A stretch of 64,000 nucleotides of DNA from Parasponia andersonii (taxonomy: Eukaryota; Streptophyta; Magnoliopsida; Rosales; Cannabaceae). Position numbers and translations under genes: made by a program. The DNA is taken from the NCBI GenBank assembly GCA_002914805.1, contig JXTB01000228.1, positions 164,461 through 228,460 on the forward strand. The letters run 5' to 3'. The notes under the pieces were generated by a model. It was not told the DNA's origin. It saw only the letters and a program-made list of their open reading frames with translations, and made no database searches. Shown piece by piece: positions 35,277 through 45,798 of this stretch. How positions within the stretch are numbered: the first letter of the stretch is position 1; each line of letters begins with the position of its first letter.

Positions 35277-36428
35277 TTAATAGGCGTACAAGCGCTCCCC
35301 CTCTGTTGGTGAAGCCAAGATAGGTGAGTGACTTAAATACAGCTTGAGATCTGTCAGTGCCCTATCCTGTTCCTCCCCCCAGACGACAGCAGAGCTTTTT
35401 TTCAAGCGTTGGAAGAAAGGCTTGCACCGGTCGGACATCTTGGAGACGAATCGGCTGAGAGCAGCTATCTTCCTGGCTAGGCGTTGGACCTCCCGAACGG
35501 TCGAGGGTCTCTGCACATTTGCGATCGAGGTCAGCTGGGTCAGGTTTGCCTCAATACCCCTCCTACTCACGATATGTCCCAGGAATTAACCAGAGGACAC
35601 CCCAAACGCACACTTCTTAGGATTCAGACGCATCCAATATTGCCTCAGAATCTGAAAACATTCGTCTAAGTGTCTCATATGGTCTGAATCTTCTTCGCTC
35701 TTCACGACCATATCATCAATATAGACCTCTATTGTCTTCCCCAGTAGCTCGGCGAACAGTTTATTCATGAACCTTTGGTAGTTTGCCCCCGCGTTCTTCA
35801 AGCCAAATGGCATATGCCTGTAGCAATACAGACCACGCTCTGTGATAAAAGCCGTATGGATTAGGTCTTCTGCGTACAGGGGGATCTGGTTATACCCAGA
35901 GTAGGCATCCAAAAAGCTCATTCTGTTGAATCCCGCCGTCGCATCTACCATTTGGTAATTTTAGGCAGGGGGAAGCTATCCTTCGGGCAGGCCTTGTTCA
36001 GGTTGGTGAAGTCTATGCAAATACGGTCGTCCGTTTTTCTTCTTCACCACTGCTGGGTTGGAGACCCAACATGGGTACACGCATACCCTGATCAGACCAT
36101 TCTCCAGCAGCTTCTCTACCTCCTTGTTGATCGCCCTATTTTTCACTGGTGCAAATCTTCGGGGCTTCTGCCTGACTGAAGGGAAATTAGGATCTATGTT
36201 CAGCCAGTGGCAGGTGTGTGCGGGGTCTATCCCGGGCATGTCATCATGGGACCACACGAAGATGTCCTCGTTCCGCTTCAGGAATCCCAATATTTCGTTC
36301 TTTTGCTCCTCGGGCAATAAGGCCCCGATTAGAATCACCTTCACCGGTTCTGCCTCTTTCAAAGGGACTGCTACCTGCTCCTCGATCGTGGATTCCAGAC
36401 CGTCATACTCCTCTTCGATTTGCTTCAT
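35277..36428 (-). pseudogene. RT: Reverse transcriptase of element 2
   Basis: The N-terminal part (35976-36428) reads DIFVWSHDDMPGIDPAHTCH and NKEVEKLLENGLIRVCVYPC. The palm (35586-35951) reads MSFLDAYSGYNQIPLYAEDL, then MPFGLKNAGANYQRFMNKLF and the catalytic box YIDDMVVKS near 35705-35730. The thumb (35277-35570) starts MSRRGIEANLTQLTSIANVQ. All motifs are clear, including both catalytic aspartates. Stops or shifts occur near 35951-35976 and 35570-35586, so the enzyme is split into three frames. Confidence 0.9.
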
Positions 36429-36455
36429 GTACGTTGGCAGGCAGTCCTTTGATTG

Positions 36456-37121
36456 CTATCCGTCCCCGGTCGTGGTGCTTGCACCCGTGTCGGCTCCTCT
36501 CAGGGTGGCTGAAAAGCATTTCTTTGCAGAGGCATGGTCTCCCCTGATGTCTATCGTGTGGGTACTATCTTTTGACAGACATCTTAAGACCTGGTGGAGG
36601 GTGGAAGCGACCCCATGCATGGCATGGATCCATCCCATTCCCATGATGATGTTGAAGGAGGACTGGTAGTCAATGATGACGAAATCCACGTCCAAGCATC
36701 TCTTAGCAGTGCAGACATTCAGGGTCACAACGTCCAAATGGCAGACCCTCGTGCTGTCGAAAGCGAATAGCGGCTGACAGGTCGGCCTGAGTGCGCTTTG
36801 ATCTAGGCCCATATTCTCGAATGTGCTGAGGAACAGGATATCGACGCTACTTCCACCGTCGACCAGGACCCTTCTGACCAATGCGGAGCTGATTTGCAAT
36901 TTAATCACTAAGGGGTCGTCGTGAGGCTGGCGCACCGTAGTTAAATCTTGCTGGGTGAAAATGATCGGGGCAGCAGAGATGCGGTTCTCCCCTGACATCA
37001 AATAGTTGACAGAATGACCCATCCCCCTCAGGCGTTTCACCCTACCTTCAGCTCTTTTGAGGCATTTTTCCTTCTCTTCTTGATCCTGGGTCGGCTCTGG
37101 CCTGCCCACGATGGTTGGCAC
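36456..37121 (-). pseudogene. PR: Protease region of element 2
   Basis: One open frame of 221 codons contains ISSALVRRVLVDGGSSVDIL (about 36845-36905), the retropepsin active-site context with the catalytic Asp. It then reads VDFVIIDYQSSFNIIMGMGW (about 36630-36690), the usual second half. The N-terminal section links to gag. The role is cleavage of the polyprotein. The domain itself is uninterrupted, but frames change before RT. Confidence 0.85.
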
Positions 37122-37199
37122 TATCCTCAGGGTATGCTCTCCTAACCCAGAGGCTTGGGTCTACTTCCCTTTCTCAGGCCTGGTGATGCCCTCCAGTGG

Positions 37200-38662
37200 C
37201 TGGGTTCTGCCGGTTTTCACGTACTGTTTTAGCCTGCCAGCATGGATCGCCATCATGACCTGTGCGTAAAGGTTGCGACAGTGGACGGTGTCGTGCCCGA
37301 AGTCTTTATGGAACTGGCAATACCTGTTCCTGTTCTTCATGTGCTTAGGACGCCAGATTTGAGGGGGTCTTTGAAAATGCCCCTGTCCTTGTTTTGGAGG
37401 TAGATCACGTCGATCGGTGTGTTGAGCTCATACTTTGGCAGAGGGTCACAGGATGTCTTCCTCCTCTTGCCACCTTCCTGACTGTTTCGGATGGGGGCTT
37501 CCTATTTTGGAGCCAGCCCTTAGCCCGGTGAGGGCCTCTTCACCCCTTGCGGGACCGGGGTTTGTACTGGCATCGTTGTTATCGCGGCGGAGGTCTTAGG
37601 TGCCTTCTAATGGCTCTCCAACACTATGAATACTCCTTCTGACTTGGCCTGGACATCCACCATATCGTACAAAAGATTTAGAATGAGATGGTCCGATAAC
37701 ATTGATCCTAGCTGCAGGCCTCTGACGAATGAGCCTGCAGCTTGGACTGAGTCGGCGTTATGGACCAGTGACATTACCTCGAGAAAATGCGAGAGGTACT
37801 CTCGCAGGGACTCATCTGCAGCCTGCTCTAACCGGTCTAAGTCTCGCATGGTTTTTTGCTGTCTCCGGACACCTGCGTACTGCTTTAGAAAAAGTTTGCA
37901 GAAGTCTTCGAACCCATTTATGGACTTTTCCGGGAGCTGTCTGAACCATAGCAGGGCTGGTCCCACTAGGGTCGTAGAGAAGACTTTACAGGTCACGGCC
38001 TCGCCCTTGGTTTCCAAGGCCATCTTCTGTTGAAAGTGGTATATGTGATCGAGGGGGTCAGTTTTCCCCTCGAACGGCCTAAAGGTCGGGGTTGTGAAGT
38101 CTCTCGGCCTGGGCTCCATCTGGATCTAGTCGGCGAAGGCCGTCCGGTTGATCCCTCGCACAGTTTACTCTGCCAAATCGTCGGGGGTCTGGCTGTGATG
38201 GGCCCCGAGTCCCTTACCTAACTCCGCCATCATCTCTTGCTTCTAGTCGGGAGGCGTACCTCCTGGGCTTCCATGGCATCTTCAACCCATTGCTCCCCTA
38301 GTTTGGAGGGGCCTCGACTGGCTTTGCCATGCCCCTTGCATCCGTGATCCAGAGGGGGCGGGAGCTTCTCCTCGCGGTTGACTTCCGAATTCTTGCTGGA
38401 CCTCTTCGTCAAAATCTTCTCTCCGCTGGGTCCTATCTTCGCTCGCCAGCAACCCCTTGAGGTGGGCATTATCTCTACGTACCTCTGTAACTTCGTCCCT
38501 TAAACCCAGGACGGCTTCGTGGGCCATGTTTGCCTTCCGGTTTGCTTCCGCCAGGGCGGCAAGCATCTGATACAGCTTCTACTCCAGATCTGGTCGTGCT
38601 TCTCGGGAGCTCCTTTCGGCGTCGGGACGTGTGCTCCTAGTTGTCATCCTTGAGGGTGCCAT
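37200..38662 (-). pseudogene. gag: gag of element 2
   Basis: The first plausible ATG after the primer site is 38662 (MAPSRMTTRSTRPDAERSSR). A stop follows near codon 28. The next open part (38282-38566) is a heptad-like helix (MLAALAEANRKANMAHEAVL). The capsid core (37607-38119) reads TFRPFEGKTDPLDHIYHFQQ and LFLKQYAGVRRQQKTMRDLD, the retrotransposon gag domain. The zinc knuckle near 37310-37345 reads YCQFHKDFGHDTVHC, keeping C, C, H and C. The product would form the particle and bind RNA. At least one stop and more than one frame change separate the parts. Confidence 0.85.
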
Positions 38663-38740
38663 CAAACGTTGTATGGCTTTTTGTTTGGGGAAAGCGTCAT
38701 CGTGAGTCTCCTACTCTTTTTTCTCACACTCAACCCTTTT

Positions 38741-38756
38741 CCCACAGACGGCGCCA
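38741..38756 (-). other. Primer-binding site of element 2
   Basis: The minus strand reads TGGCGCCGTCTGTGGG, starting three bases inside the 5' LTR. The first bases fit the 3' end of a plant tRNA ending GGCGCCA (Asp-type). The exact tRNA is not confirmed. Confidence 0.72.
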
Positions 38757-38759
38757 AAC

Positions 38760-39567
38760 TATTGGAGCAGTTTCTCACCAGCCATTCACGTGCCTTTGAA
38801 TCGCTGATGTTGTATTCTCTAACTGTCCACGTGTCCTCGCTATCCCAAAATACTCTGAACTCCAGGCAGGGTCGGAGAGGCAAGGGTAGCTACCTGCAAA
38901 GACCCTTCGATGCTTAAGTCAGTGATCTATCTTTGATTCAAGATAGCAAGGAATTAGTTCTGTATGAGTATATATTTGTTTCTTGCTCATAAGCTTTTTT
39001 ATATACTTTTTCGTAAGTGTCCATGCCCCTCTTCGAGAACGCATGGCTCATATATACACATAGTCCTGAGATTGTGACCCATGCGGGTCTCAATCTCAGG
39101 ACTGACTACCTTTCTCTTCAAAGCTTTTCTCAGAGGTCACGGGACGAGATTACCGTGATCTTTTCTGTGTCGTTATAGCCTGGTTTCCGCCGCCTCCAAC
39201 GGCTTGAACCTGTTAGGGGTGGGATTCGAACAGATCGTCATTCTGTCAAGGTAGATTGCCCCTTGCGCCCATTTATCCTAGATCGTATTAAATACTCTGT
39301 CTGGGTCTGGAGTTGTGAGTTGTTCTCCATTGTATTCTGGTGGAAGACCCTTGGGGCTTCCAGCCCCCCAGCTGCCGAGATTATCCAGGGACTGTGATAG
39401 GCTCGGTCCTAAACTCGGATGGCCCAATGGCCGATTGTGAAATCACGTGTGACCCGCGTGGCCTTTAACTAATCACTCTCGATACCTGTCGGACGGTGGA
39501 CCCCTTTTGTGACCTATTCTGCCGCTCGATCGTCCACATGGCGTATGACTTGGGAACGGGTCTCACA
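38760..39567 (-). repeat. 5' LTR of element 2
   Basis: It pairs with 26924-27735 and on the minus strand begins TGTGAGACCCG. It contains a 10-bp-arm inverted repeat at 39065-39100 (CCTGAGATTG ... CAATCTCAGG), half of which is missing from the other LTR. It would carry the element promoter. Confidence 0.92.
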
Positions 39568-39572
39568 GTTGT
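39568..39572. repeat. Target-site duplication GTTGT of element 2 (right copy)
   Basis: This is the same five bases as 26919-26923, directly outside the 5' LTR. Confidence 0.88.
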
Positions 39573-40700
39573 TGTGTTATGTTTAAGCCCGAATTGTGCT
39601 ATCGTGCTCCTGCCATCTTCATACTGGCCTAATTCCTTGCACGATTATGTCTTTTTTTTTTATATTATATTACTTTTGTGTCTAATCATGCTTATTTCTA
39701 AGATCTTGATATTTTTGTGTTTAATCTCGCATGTTCTCAAACTTGTATCCTTCTCGTGCTGTTATTGTATTTGCCTATTTTTGTATAATCACATCTAATC
39801 ATGCATATTTTAACTTCGTTCTCGTGTCATTCTTACAAAATAATTGTAGTTGTCAATTTCCATGCATAATTATATAGTCTAAATTTAGTTGTTTCGTCGT
39901 TTATTCCAAATCTATTTTTAAGTGTTCATAAACTCGTTATATATATATATACACACATATATATATATATATATTAATTAATAAAGCTGCAACTAGAGGA
40001 AGGACAAGATAGAAACTATCTACATCTTAACTAGTTTGGCATCCAACTGTAAACTCTCAAAAGAGCCCGCATCCCAGGAACGGCCTAAATATTATTTGAA
40101 AAAAATACAATGATGTATGAAAAAAAAAAGACAAAAATAAAATCGGAAAAACAAGCTAAAAGGTAAACCAAGCCCAACAAATGATACCCTGTTATGCCTT
40201 AGTAAAATCCTTCCATACAAAAATCCCTATAGAGAAAAATCTAAAAATCTGGAAAGGAAAAAGGGTGCATATCCAACCCAAATTAACTAAAAAGATAATT
40301 TATTAGCCATCATATTCAACAAAGCATATTATTTGTGAAAATAAGTTAACTTTTATATTTATGAAAATGAAACAAACTTACTAACATTGATACTCTAGAG
40401 TTTGGATTTCTATGGAAACTAATTCTACATTGAACTTTTGTAAATTAGTACTCTGCAAATGGCTACCCTTGTTGATTAATTAAGTGAATTAAGTAAGAAA
40501 AATATTAAATTACCCTTAATAACTGCTTAAAATGCTAGGTCTGAGTGATATCTTATTTGTGTTGCAATGTTGAATGTTTAGATTGATTGCTAATTGGATA
40601 TAAAATATGGATTTAATATGCAATTTTTTTTAAAAAGTTTGCTTTAAATACCTAAATTTGTATTAAAAATCACAAAATATATAGCCCTAAACACCCTCTC
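39573..40700. other. Right half of split repeat and AT-rich DNA
   Basis: To about 39800 the text looks like the continuation of the repeat interrupted by element 2. A (TA)n/(CA) microsatellite lies at 39938-39974. The rest is A-rich with no supported gene. Confidence 0.4.
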
Positions 40701-40868
40701 TTTCTCTCATGGACTCTATGTTGGAATATTTTTTATGGACTAGTATAATTACTAGTAACTCACTATGTCTTAATTAAAATATATTAAGGATTTGTATGTA
40801 TAATATTTGCATAGAATTACTAATTGGGACATAATGGGATGGACCATACATCTTAATATGAATAAGGC

Positions 40869-41093
40869 TTATGGTTTCACGCTCTTTTGAATATCTTGAC
40901 CAGCTAATTGGGCCAAGGGTATGAGGCCACACACATAAGTGACAAGGTCCTTTGGCACATTGTCCCATCTATGAAAACTGATCGTTAACCAGTTTTGTGT
41001 GCAGTAAAATGTTGGGGTTTTCAGCAGAGCACCATGAGAATAAAAGAATGTTGAACACCATAGCTCTTCTTTAGTTTTCTTCACTATTTTCAC
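40869..41093 (-). pseudogene. Unidentified exon-like fragment
   Basis: A minus-strand frame reads FFYSHGALLKTPTFYCTQNW and then DLVTYVCGLIPLAQLAGQDI. Its residue composition looks protein-like compared with the surrounding AT-rich shadows. I do not recognise the family. It stands alone, with no flanking exons visible, so it may be a relic of a host gene or of a repeat. Nearby text also resembles degraded LTR sequence. Confidence 0.3.
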
Positions 41094-41529
41094 AACTTGT
41101 AGGAGCTCTAGAGTAAGGACAATGTTCGGTCATCAGCTCAACCCACTGCACAGAAGTAATATCCATTTTTTTTGAATATGCTTTAAGTTTAAATGAATTG
41201 TCTATTTTTTCTCGAGACCCTCTCTAGTCTACCCATCCTTATTTTAGGTAGTGATGGGTACCATTACTGGGAGGAGTTTGTAGCTTATATTGAGGACCCT
41301 CAAATGGAGCTCACTTTTGTTAATAGTAAGTTGAACACCTTGAGCAGCATTATTTTTCTATTAATCGAAGCTTAGCCACGGCCTTAACCATAGGCTCGAC
41401 TTTATCTTGGATTTATTTACCCTAATTTGTAATAGTTGTAACAAATTCATTTTTGTATTGCCTTATACTATTAAAATTCTTTTGTATGGCTTTCATTGAA
41501 TTTTGTGTTCAATTTTTATTTTCTTGTTT

Positions 41530-42105
41530 CGATATAAATTTGTGTTGGAAGCATGGGTAGCGGTGATGCCAGTTGATTCCTCAAATGAATTGTCAGTATA
41601 AGAATCACTTTGATGCCTCACGTTTGTTGTGAGAAGACTCCTTCTTGAATACTCGTAGTGAATAGTGTTACAAGAATGACCACTACAACTTCCACCACTC
41701 AATATTACTCACTAGAATTCTTCAAATAGAGAGAAATAGGGAGAAAGCATATTTTTTGTGTGTTATTTTTTAGATTCTCTAATTAATGAGTTAGTAAGAG
41801 AACGCATGTATCTTTTCTATTCAAATAAAGATACTTTCTTATTCCCTAATGAATAAGAAATATTCTCTTATTAATAGAGGCCTATAAGATATTAATATAT
41901 TGATTTAAATTAAGCATTCAAATATTTTATCAGATACAAATTATTAATTTCTAATATTTTGTTTAATACTAACAGAATATATGGAAATAAAGTCTCAGTG
42001 TGTTGATTATCCTCTATACACATTAGTCCACTCATATTGGGCCATGCACCAATTATAGGTGCACATATTCTTATTTAGGAGCTAGCACAACCTACAGGCT
42101 CAACT
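41530..42105. repeat. Possible degraded LTR remnant
   Basis: It begins TGTTGGAAGCATGGG, a start common to copia LTRs, and runs about 570 bp to CTAGCACAACC. No partner LTR or internal domain is visible, so it could be a solo LTR. Weak evidence. Confidence 0.28.
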
Positions 42106-42109
42106 TACA

Positions 42110-43380
42110 TTTTATGCGGGCTAAAGTAGGTCATACCTATGCGAGTCGAATATAAGCCACAATGTGGTTTTAATTTTATTATTGCTTTATGTTTTAAAAT
42201 TATGTGTTTATAATTTAAAATTTTGCTTAATGTGTTTAAATAAAGTGGGCAACCATTTAGATTAGATAATTTTAAATTGAGAAGTATATTAAAATTGTGA
42301 AAATACAAATTTCCTTATTTGAGTGAATTAGTTGTACAAATTAGATAAATTTGTGAAGATTTCAAACAATCATTAAAAAGATTGAATAACTAGTAGACAG
42401 TCTAATAAGTGTCAATAGCGACACTTTAATTTATTATTTTTTTCTTGAAATAATTTAATTTACATTTCATTCCACTTAAGAATGAAAAATATTAATGCAT
42501 TGAAGTTTGACCAAGTGAATTAAATTAGTAAAGCGACATCTTTTCCCCAGATAAATACAGAATATAATAGGTATGTCATGACTTTTATTCTTTTCTTTAA
42601 TAATTAATAGAAGTGTCACTTATGATATTCATTAGAAAAAAAAGGTCAGAAACAGACGATTATCCTTTTTTATTTTCATATATCAAGACATTTTTAAAAA
42701 AAAATAAATAACTAATAAATTAAATATAATTGACTATTCTTAAATTTCTCCAGATAACACTCCTAATTTATCTATGATTGTATTTTCAAACAATTTGTCA
42801 TGATTGTCATTCTACCATAATGGATGCTCTAGCATTCACTTCGTGGCCTCTCTTTCTATGGATCGCTCATTTGCCTCAAAGTGATGACCTCTAATTGCTA
42901 ATAAGAAGACTTGTAGATCTCCCAATTCGGTAAAGATAGGCAAATGGGTATTTAGCAATTCTTCAAGCGATTTAATTATGATGCCTATAACAGGCTTGTG
43001 AAAAATGAAGTGATTGAGTGTGAAAATTTTGAGAATGAAGGCTTTCCTATAGGTCAGAGATGTTGACCATAAATCTCCAATTTTTGGAGTTAAATGCATT
43101 GATAGTGTTTGTTAATGTTGAATGCATTTTTGCTTACTTTTCTTTTTTCCTGGTATCATAGTCAACCAGTATTATTTGGTTTAGATAGGATAGTTTTAAA
43201 ATTAGAGAATTAGCTTATTATTAGAGGAATTTTGTATTCTAATTTAATGTGTTATTGTATGAATAATCTTTTTATAATGACAAATTTATTACTTGAAAAA
43301 AACACGAGTGTCGAACAAAAAAATTGATTAAAACATTCTATTATAAACTACGACTTTATTAAGAGAAACGTCACCTCATC

Positions 43381-43415
<35 letters not shown>

Positions 43416-44700
43416 ATATATTTATATAGCCTGAAGTAGAGAGAAAATATAAAAACTCTTATAGTTTCTTTGATCACTATTCTATTTTTTAAATTTTTAG
43501 AAAATTCCTAATTTTTTCATGATATAATTAGTCTTATTATTATTTTTTCATGCTATGATTAGCGGTAATATATATATGTATTATATAATATTATATTTAG
43601 TTTAATATTAATGATACCTTATATTAATTAATTCAATTCATCGAATAAATAGTGCTACATTTGTTTCATCAAAATAAATACATTATTTAGTTTTTTTATA
43701 TAATATTATATTTAATTTAATATTAATGATACTTTATATTAAATTTAGTTCATCGAACAAAATGTTATGTAATATTCATTTAATCAAAATAAATATAGAG
43801 ACAAATACATTTTTTAATATTATAATATATTGAACCTAATTATAAATTATGTTTAATGTATGTAATATTAATACTAACTCGTACAAAGTGCAGTATAAAA
43901 ACTAGTTTCTTTATAAAAGAAACACAATATATAAGTAAGCATTAAACACTTGTTTGTATCTATTTTTATTATTCATTACAAGAATGAAAATAAATGAGAC
44001 CCCTCAAAAAAAAAAAAAAAAACAAATGAGACCAGATTATACATTTTATCCCTTTTTTTTTGTCCTATTCTTTTAATTTTAGATTAATGGCATAAGTGTT
44101 CCTGAAATATCTAATTTGTGGCATTTTGGTTCTCAAAGCTCTAATTTTTGAACTTTTCGATTTGAAGTAATTTAGTTTATGAACTGTCTAAATTGCAATT
44201 TGTTGTAAAATTTCTAATAAAAAATACACGTATAGAGTGTGTGGCAGAATCTAAAACTAAAAGCGTATTTAAAAAGTAATTCAGAAAATTTGAGCATAAA
44301 AATGAAAAAAATATAGAAAGATTTTCTCGAAAATTGTAGTTTTACGAACCCTAAAAAAAAAATACAAATAATACCTATTCACTTCTTTTTAAATTCTTTT
44401 GTTCTATTTATTTCTCTTTAAATACTTTTTTAGATGCTATTATATATTTTTTCGTCAAAATTTAATAGTATGTCACAAATTAGACAATTGAGTTATTAAA
44501 TTTCATTAAATCAAAAAATTTAAAAACTTAATTACTATAATTAGAACTTTAAAACTAAATTAGTATAAATTGAATATTTCATGACCATTTATGCCATTAA
44601 TTTTTTTTTTTATTTTCGATAATATCACGCAAAAAAAACACATTGATTACTTTTAGTGCTAGGTTACATGTGTCGATAGTGAGCAACATACACAAAATCT
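42110..44700. other. AT-rich intergenic DNA upstream of LHW
   Basis: No supported gene. It holds a (TA)n block interrupted by TTTATA (43380-43430). A duplicated phrase, TATAATATTATATTTA followed by TTAATATTAATGATAC, occurs near 43583 and 43700. An 87-codon minus frame at 42836-43099 has no recognisable family. Confidence 0.45.
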
Positions 44701-44843
44701 AGAGTAGATTTTGTGTATTTTACTTGCTTTATCCTATTTAGCCGCTATTGAGATGCATCACACGTAAAGATAAAAACCAAACAAAATGGGGACAGATTGT
44801 ACGGTATTCTGTCAAAATACCGAATATGTGACCATGTCCGTGC

Positions 44844-44859
44844 CAAACGACGTCGTTTG
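44844..44859. promoter_or_regulatory. Perfect ACGT-core palindrome upstream of LHW
   Basis: CAAACGACGTCGTTTG is a 16-bp perfect palindrome with a GACGTC core, a typical bZIP-type binding shape. It lies about 940 bp upstream of the LHW start codon, in the first GC-containing stretch after the AT-rich spacer. Binding is inferred, not shown. Confidence 0.4.
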
Positions 44860-44922
44860 AGAAACAAAGCCTGCCACTCGTGTAATTTGACACAGAAAGT
44901 GAGGGCAATCTCCCGTCACTGT

Positions 44923-44930
44923 TGACGTCA
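44923..44930. promoter_or_regulatory. TGACGTCA element upstream of LHW
   Basis: An exact TGACGTCA octamer lies 63 bp downstream of the larger ACGT palindrome. It is the classic CRE/bZIP site. The pair could be a regulatory module of the LHW gene. Confidence 0.4.
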
Positions 44931-45385
44931 TCGCGACAGCAACCCGCACTAACTTCGTTCAGACCAAAAAGAGGCTCTCTCACTTTCTCTCAACACTCCC
45001 CATAAACCGACAAAACTATAAACATAGACTTAGTGGCACAAACGTAAATCTCACCAAAGTCCAGGTCCAGTTCCCTAACCCCCACTTTCTCTTAATAATG
45101 CGAACTTTGGCGCACTCCAACACTCTTTCAGACTCCTCCGCAGAGAGAGAAATTTTTCTCCGCAGCCACCAGTAAAAAACCAGAGCCCTCAGCCTGAACC
45201 AGAGCCCAGAGACCCGATTCAGAAGCCAGCTTCAGCCTCGTCCTGAGCTTGAAGACGACCTAACCAGGCGGAGAGGAACAACACGGTGTCCCGTCCCACT
45301 CGGCTGGAAGCGGTATCAGTCGCTGAATTAAGCTCTCAGCTCTCTCTTTTGAGGCTCTCAGTACAGAGGAAAAAAAAAAAAGAAA

Positions 45386-45436
45386 ATGGAGAGAATCATG
45401 GCGTACAGTATGCTCGAACCTTGTGGGATAGTGTAG
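45386..45436 (+). promoter_or_regulatory. Upstream ORF 1 of LHW (16 codons)
   Basis: ATG at 45386 opens MERIMAYSMLEPCGIV and stops at 45434-45436. It lies in the presumed 5' leader after an A-rich run. If the leader starts upstream of it, it would be the first ATG met by scanning ribosomes. Confidence 0.45.
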
Positions 45437-45552
45437 CTTGGTTTGAGCTTTTGAGTTTGGCTCTTTCGATCTTCGAAGCGCCATTTTTGAGCTCTTTTTG
45501 GAGCTTTTTTTTGTGGTTTTTGTTTTCTTCTTCTTTGTTTCTTTGAGTATAT

Positions 45553-45657
45553 ATGGCTTGCCGAAGATTGAACGTTGTGAACTTGAATCCGGAGAGGAAG
45601 AGGAGCGGCGGTTTGAGAACGAAGCAAGCAGGGAGAGGATCATGCCGTGGAAGTTAG
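45553..45657 (+). promoter_or_regulatory. Upstream ORF 2 of LHW (34 codons), candidate conserved peptide
   Basis: ATG at 45553 opens a 34-residue peptide starting MACRRLNVVNLNPERKRSGG and ending RGSCRGS, with TAG at 45655-45657. The basic, Gly- and Arg-rich tail looks selected rather than random. I recall that Arabidopsis LHW-family loci are listed among genes with conserved peptide uORFs, but I could not compare sequences here. It may limit translation of LHW. Confidence 0.5.
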
Positions 45658-45707
45658 TTATTCAGATCCTCAATCGTGCCCGGAAAATGTACGGTTTCCG
45701 GCCCTGA
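45642..45707 (+). promoter_or_regulatory. Upstream ORF 3 of LHW (21 codons)
   Basis: ATG at 45642 opens MPWKLVIQILNRARKMYGFR and stops with TGA at 45705-45707. It overlaps the end of uORF 2 in another frame, and its stop lies 91 bp before the main ATG. Overlap makes it unlikely that both are well translated on one transcript. Confidence 0.4.
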
Positions 45708-45798
45708 GCTCTTATCTTTTGCATATTCTCTTCTCTTTCTCTCTCTTTCGGTCTCTCTGTCTCTATCCTGCTTGGAGCTCCAAAGTACCGGTAAAGCC

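Larger units (their letters stand above)
26924..39567 (-). mobile_element. Tat-lineage Ty3/gypsy LTR retrotransposon (element 2), about 12.6 kb
   Basis: LTRs at 26924-27735 and 38760-39567 are flanked by GTTGT on both sides (26919-26923 and 39568-39572), so the ends are secure. On the minus strand come a primer-binding site, gag, protease, RT, RNase H, a second RNase H and integrase. Then a 3' region of about 5.8 kb contains tandem repeats and an antisense spliced gene, then a purine-rich tract and the 3' LTR. The element is clearly more GC-rich than its surroundings. Stops and frameshifts interrupt pol, and the integrase catalytic Glu appears replaced by Lys. It is a different family from element 1, with unrelated LTRs, but shares its architecture. 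Confidence 0.93.

Noticed and set aside
44738-44983. 81-codon minus-strand frame upstream of LHW
   Set aside because: It overlaps the presumed LHW promoter, has no family resemblance, and contains the ACGT palindromes.
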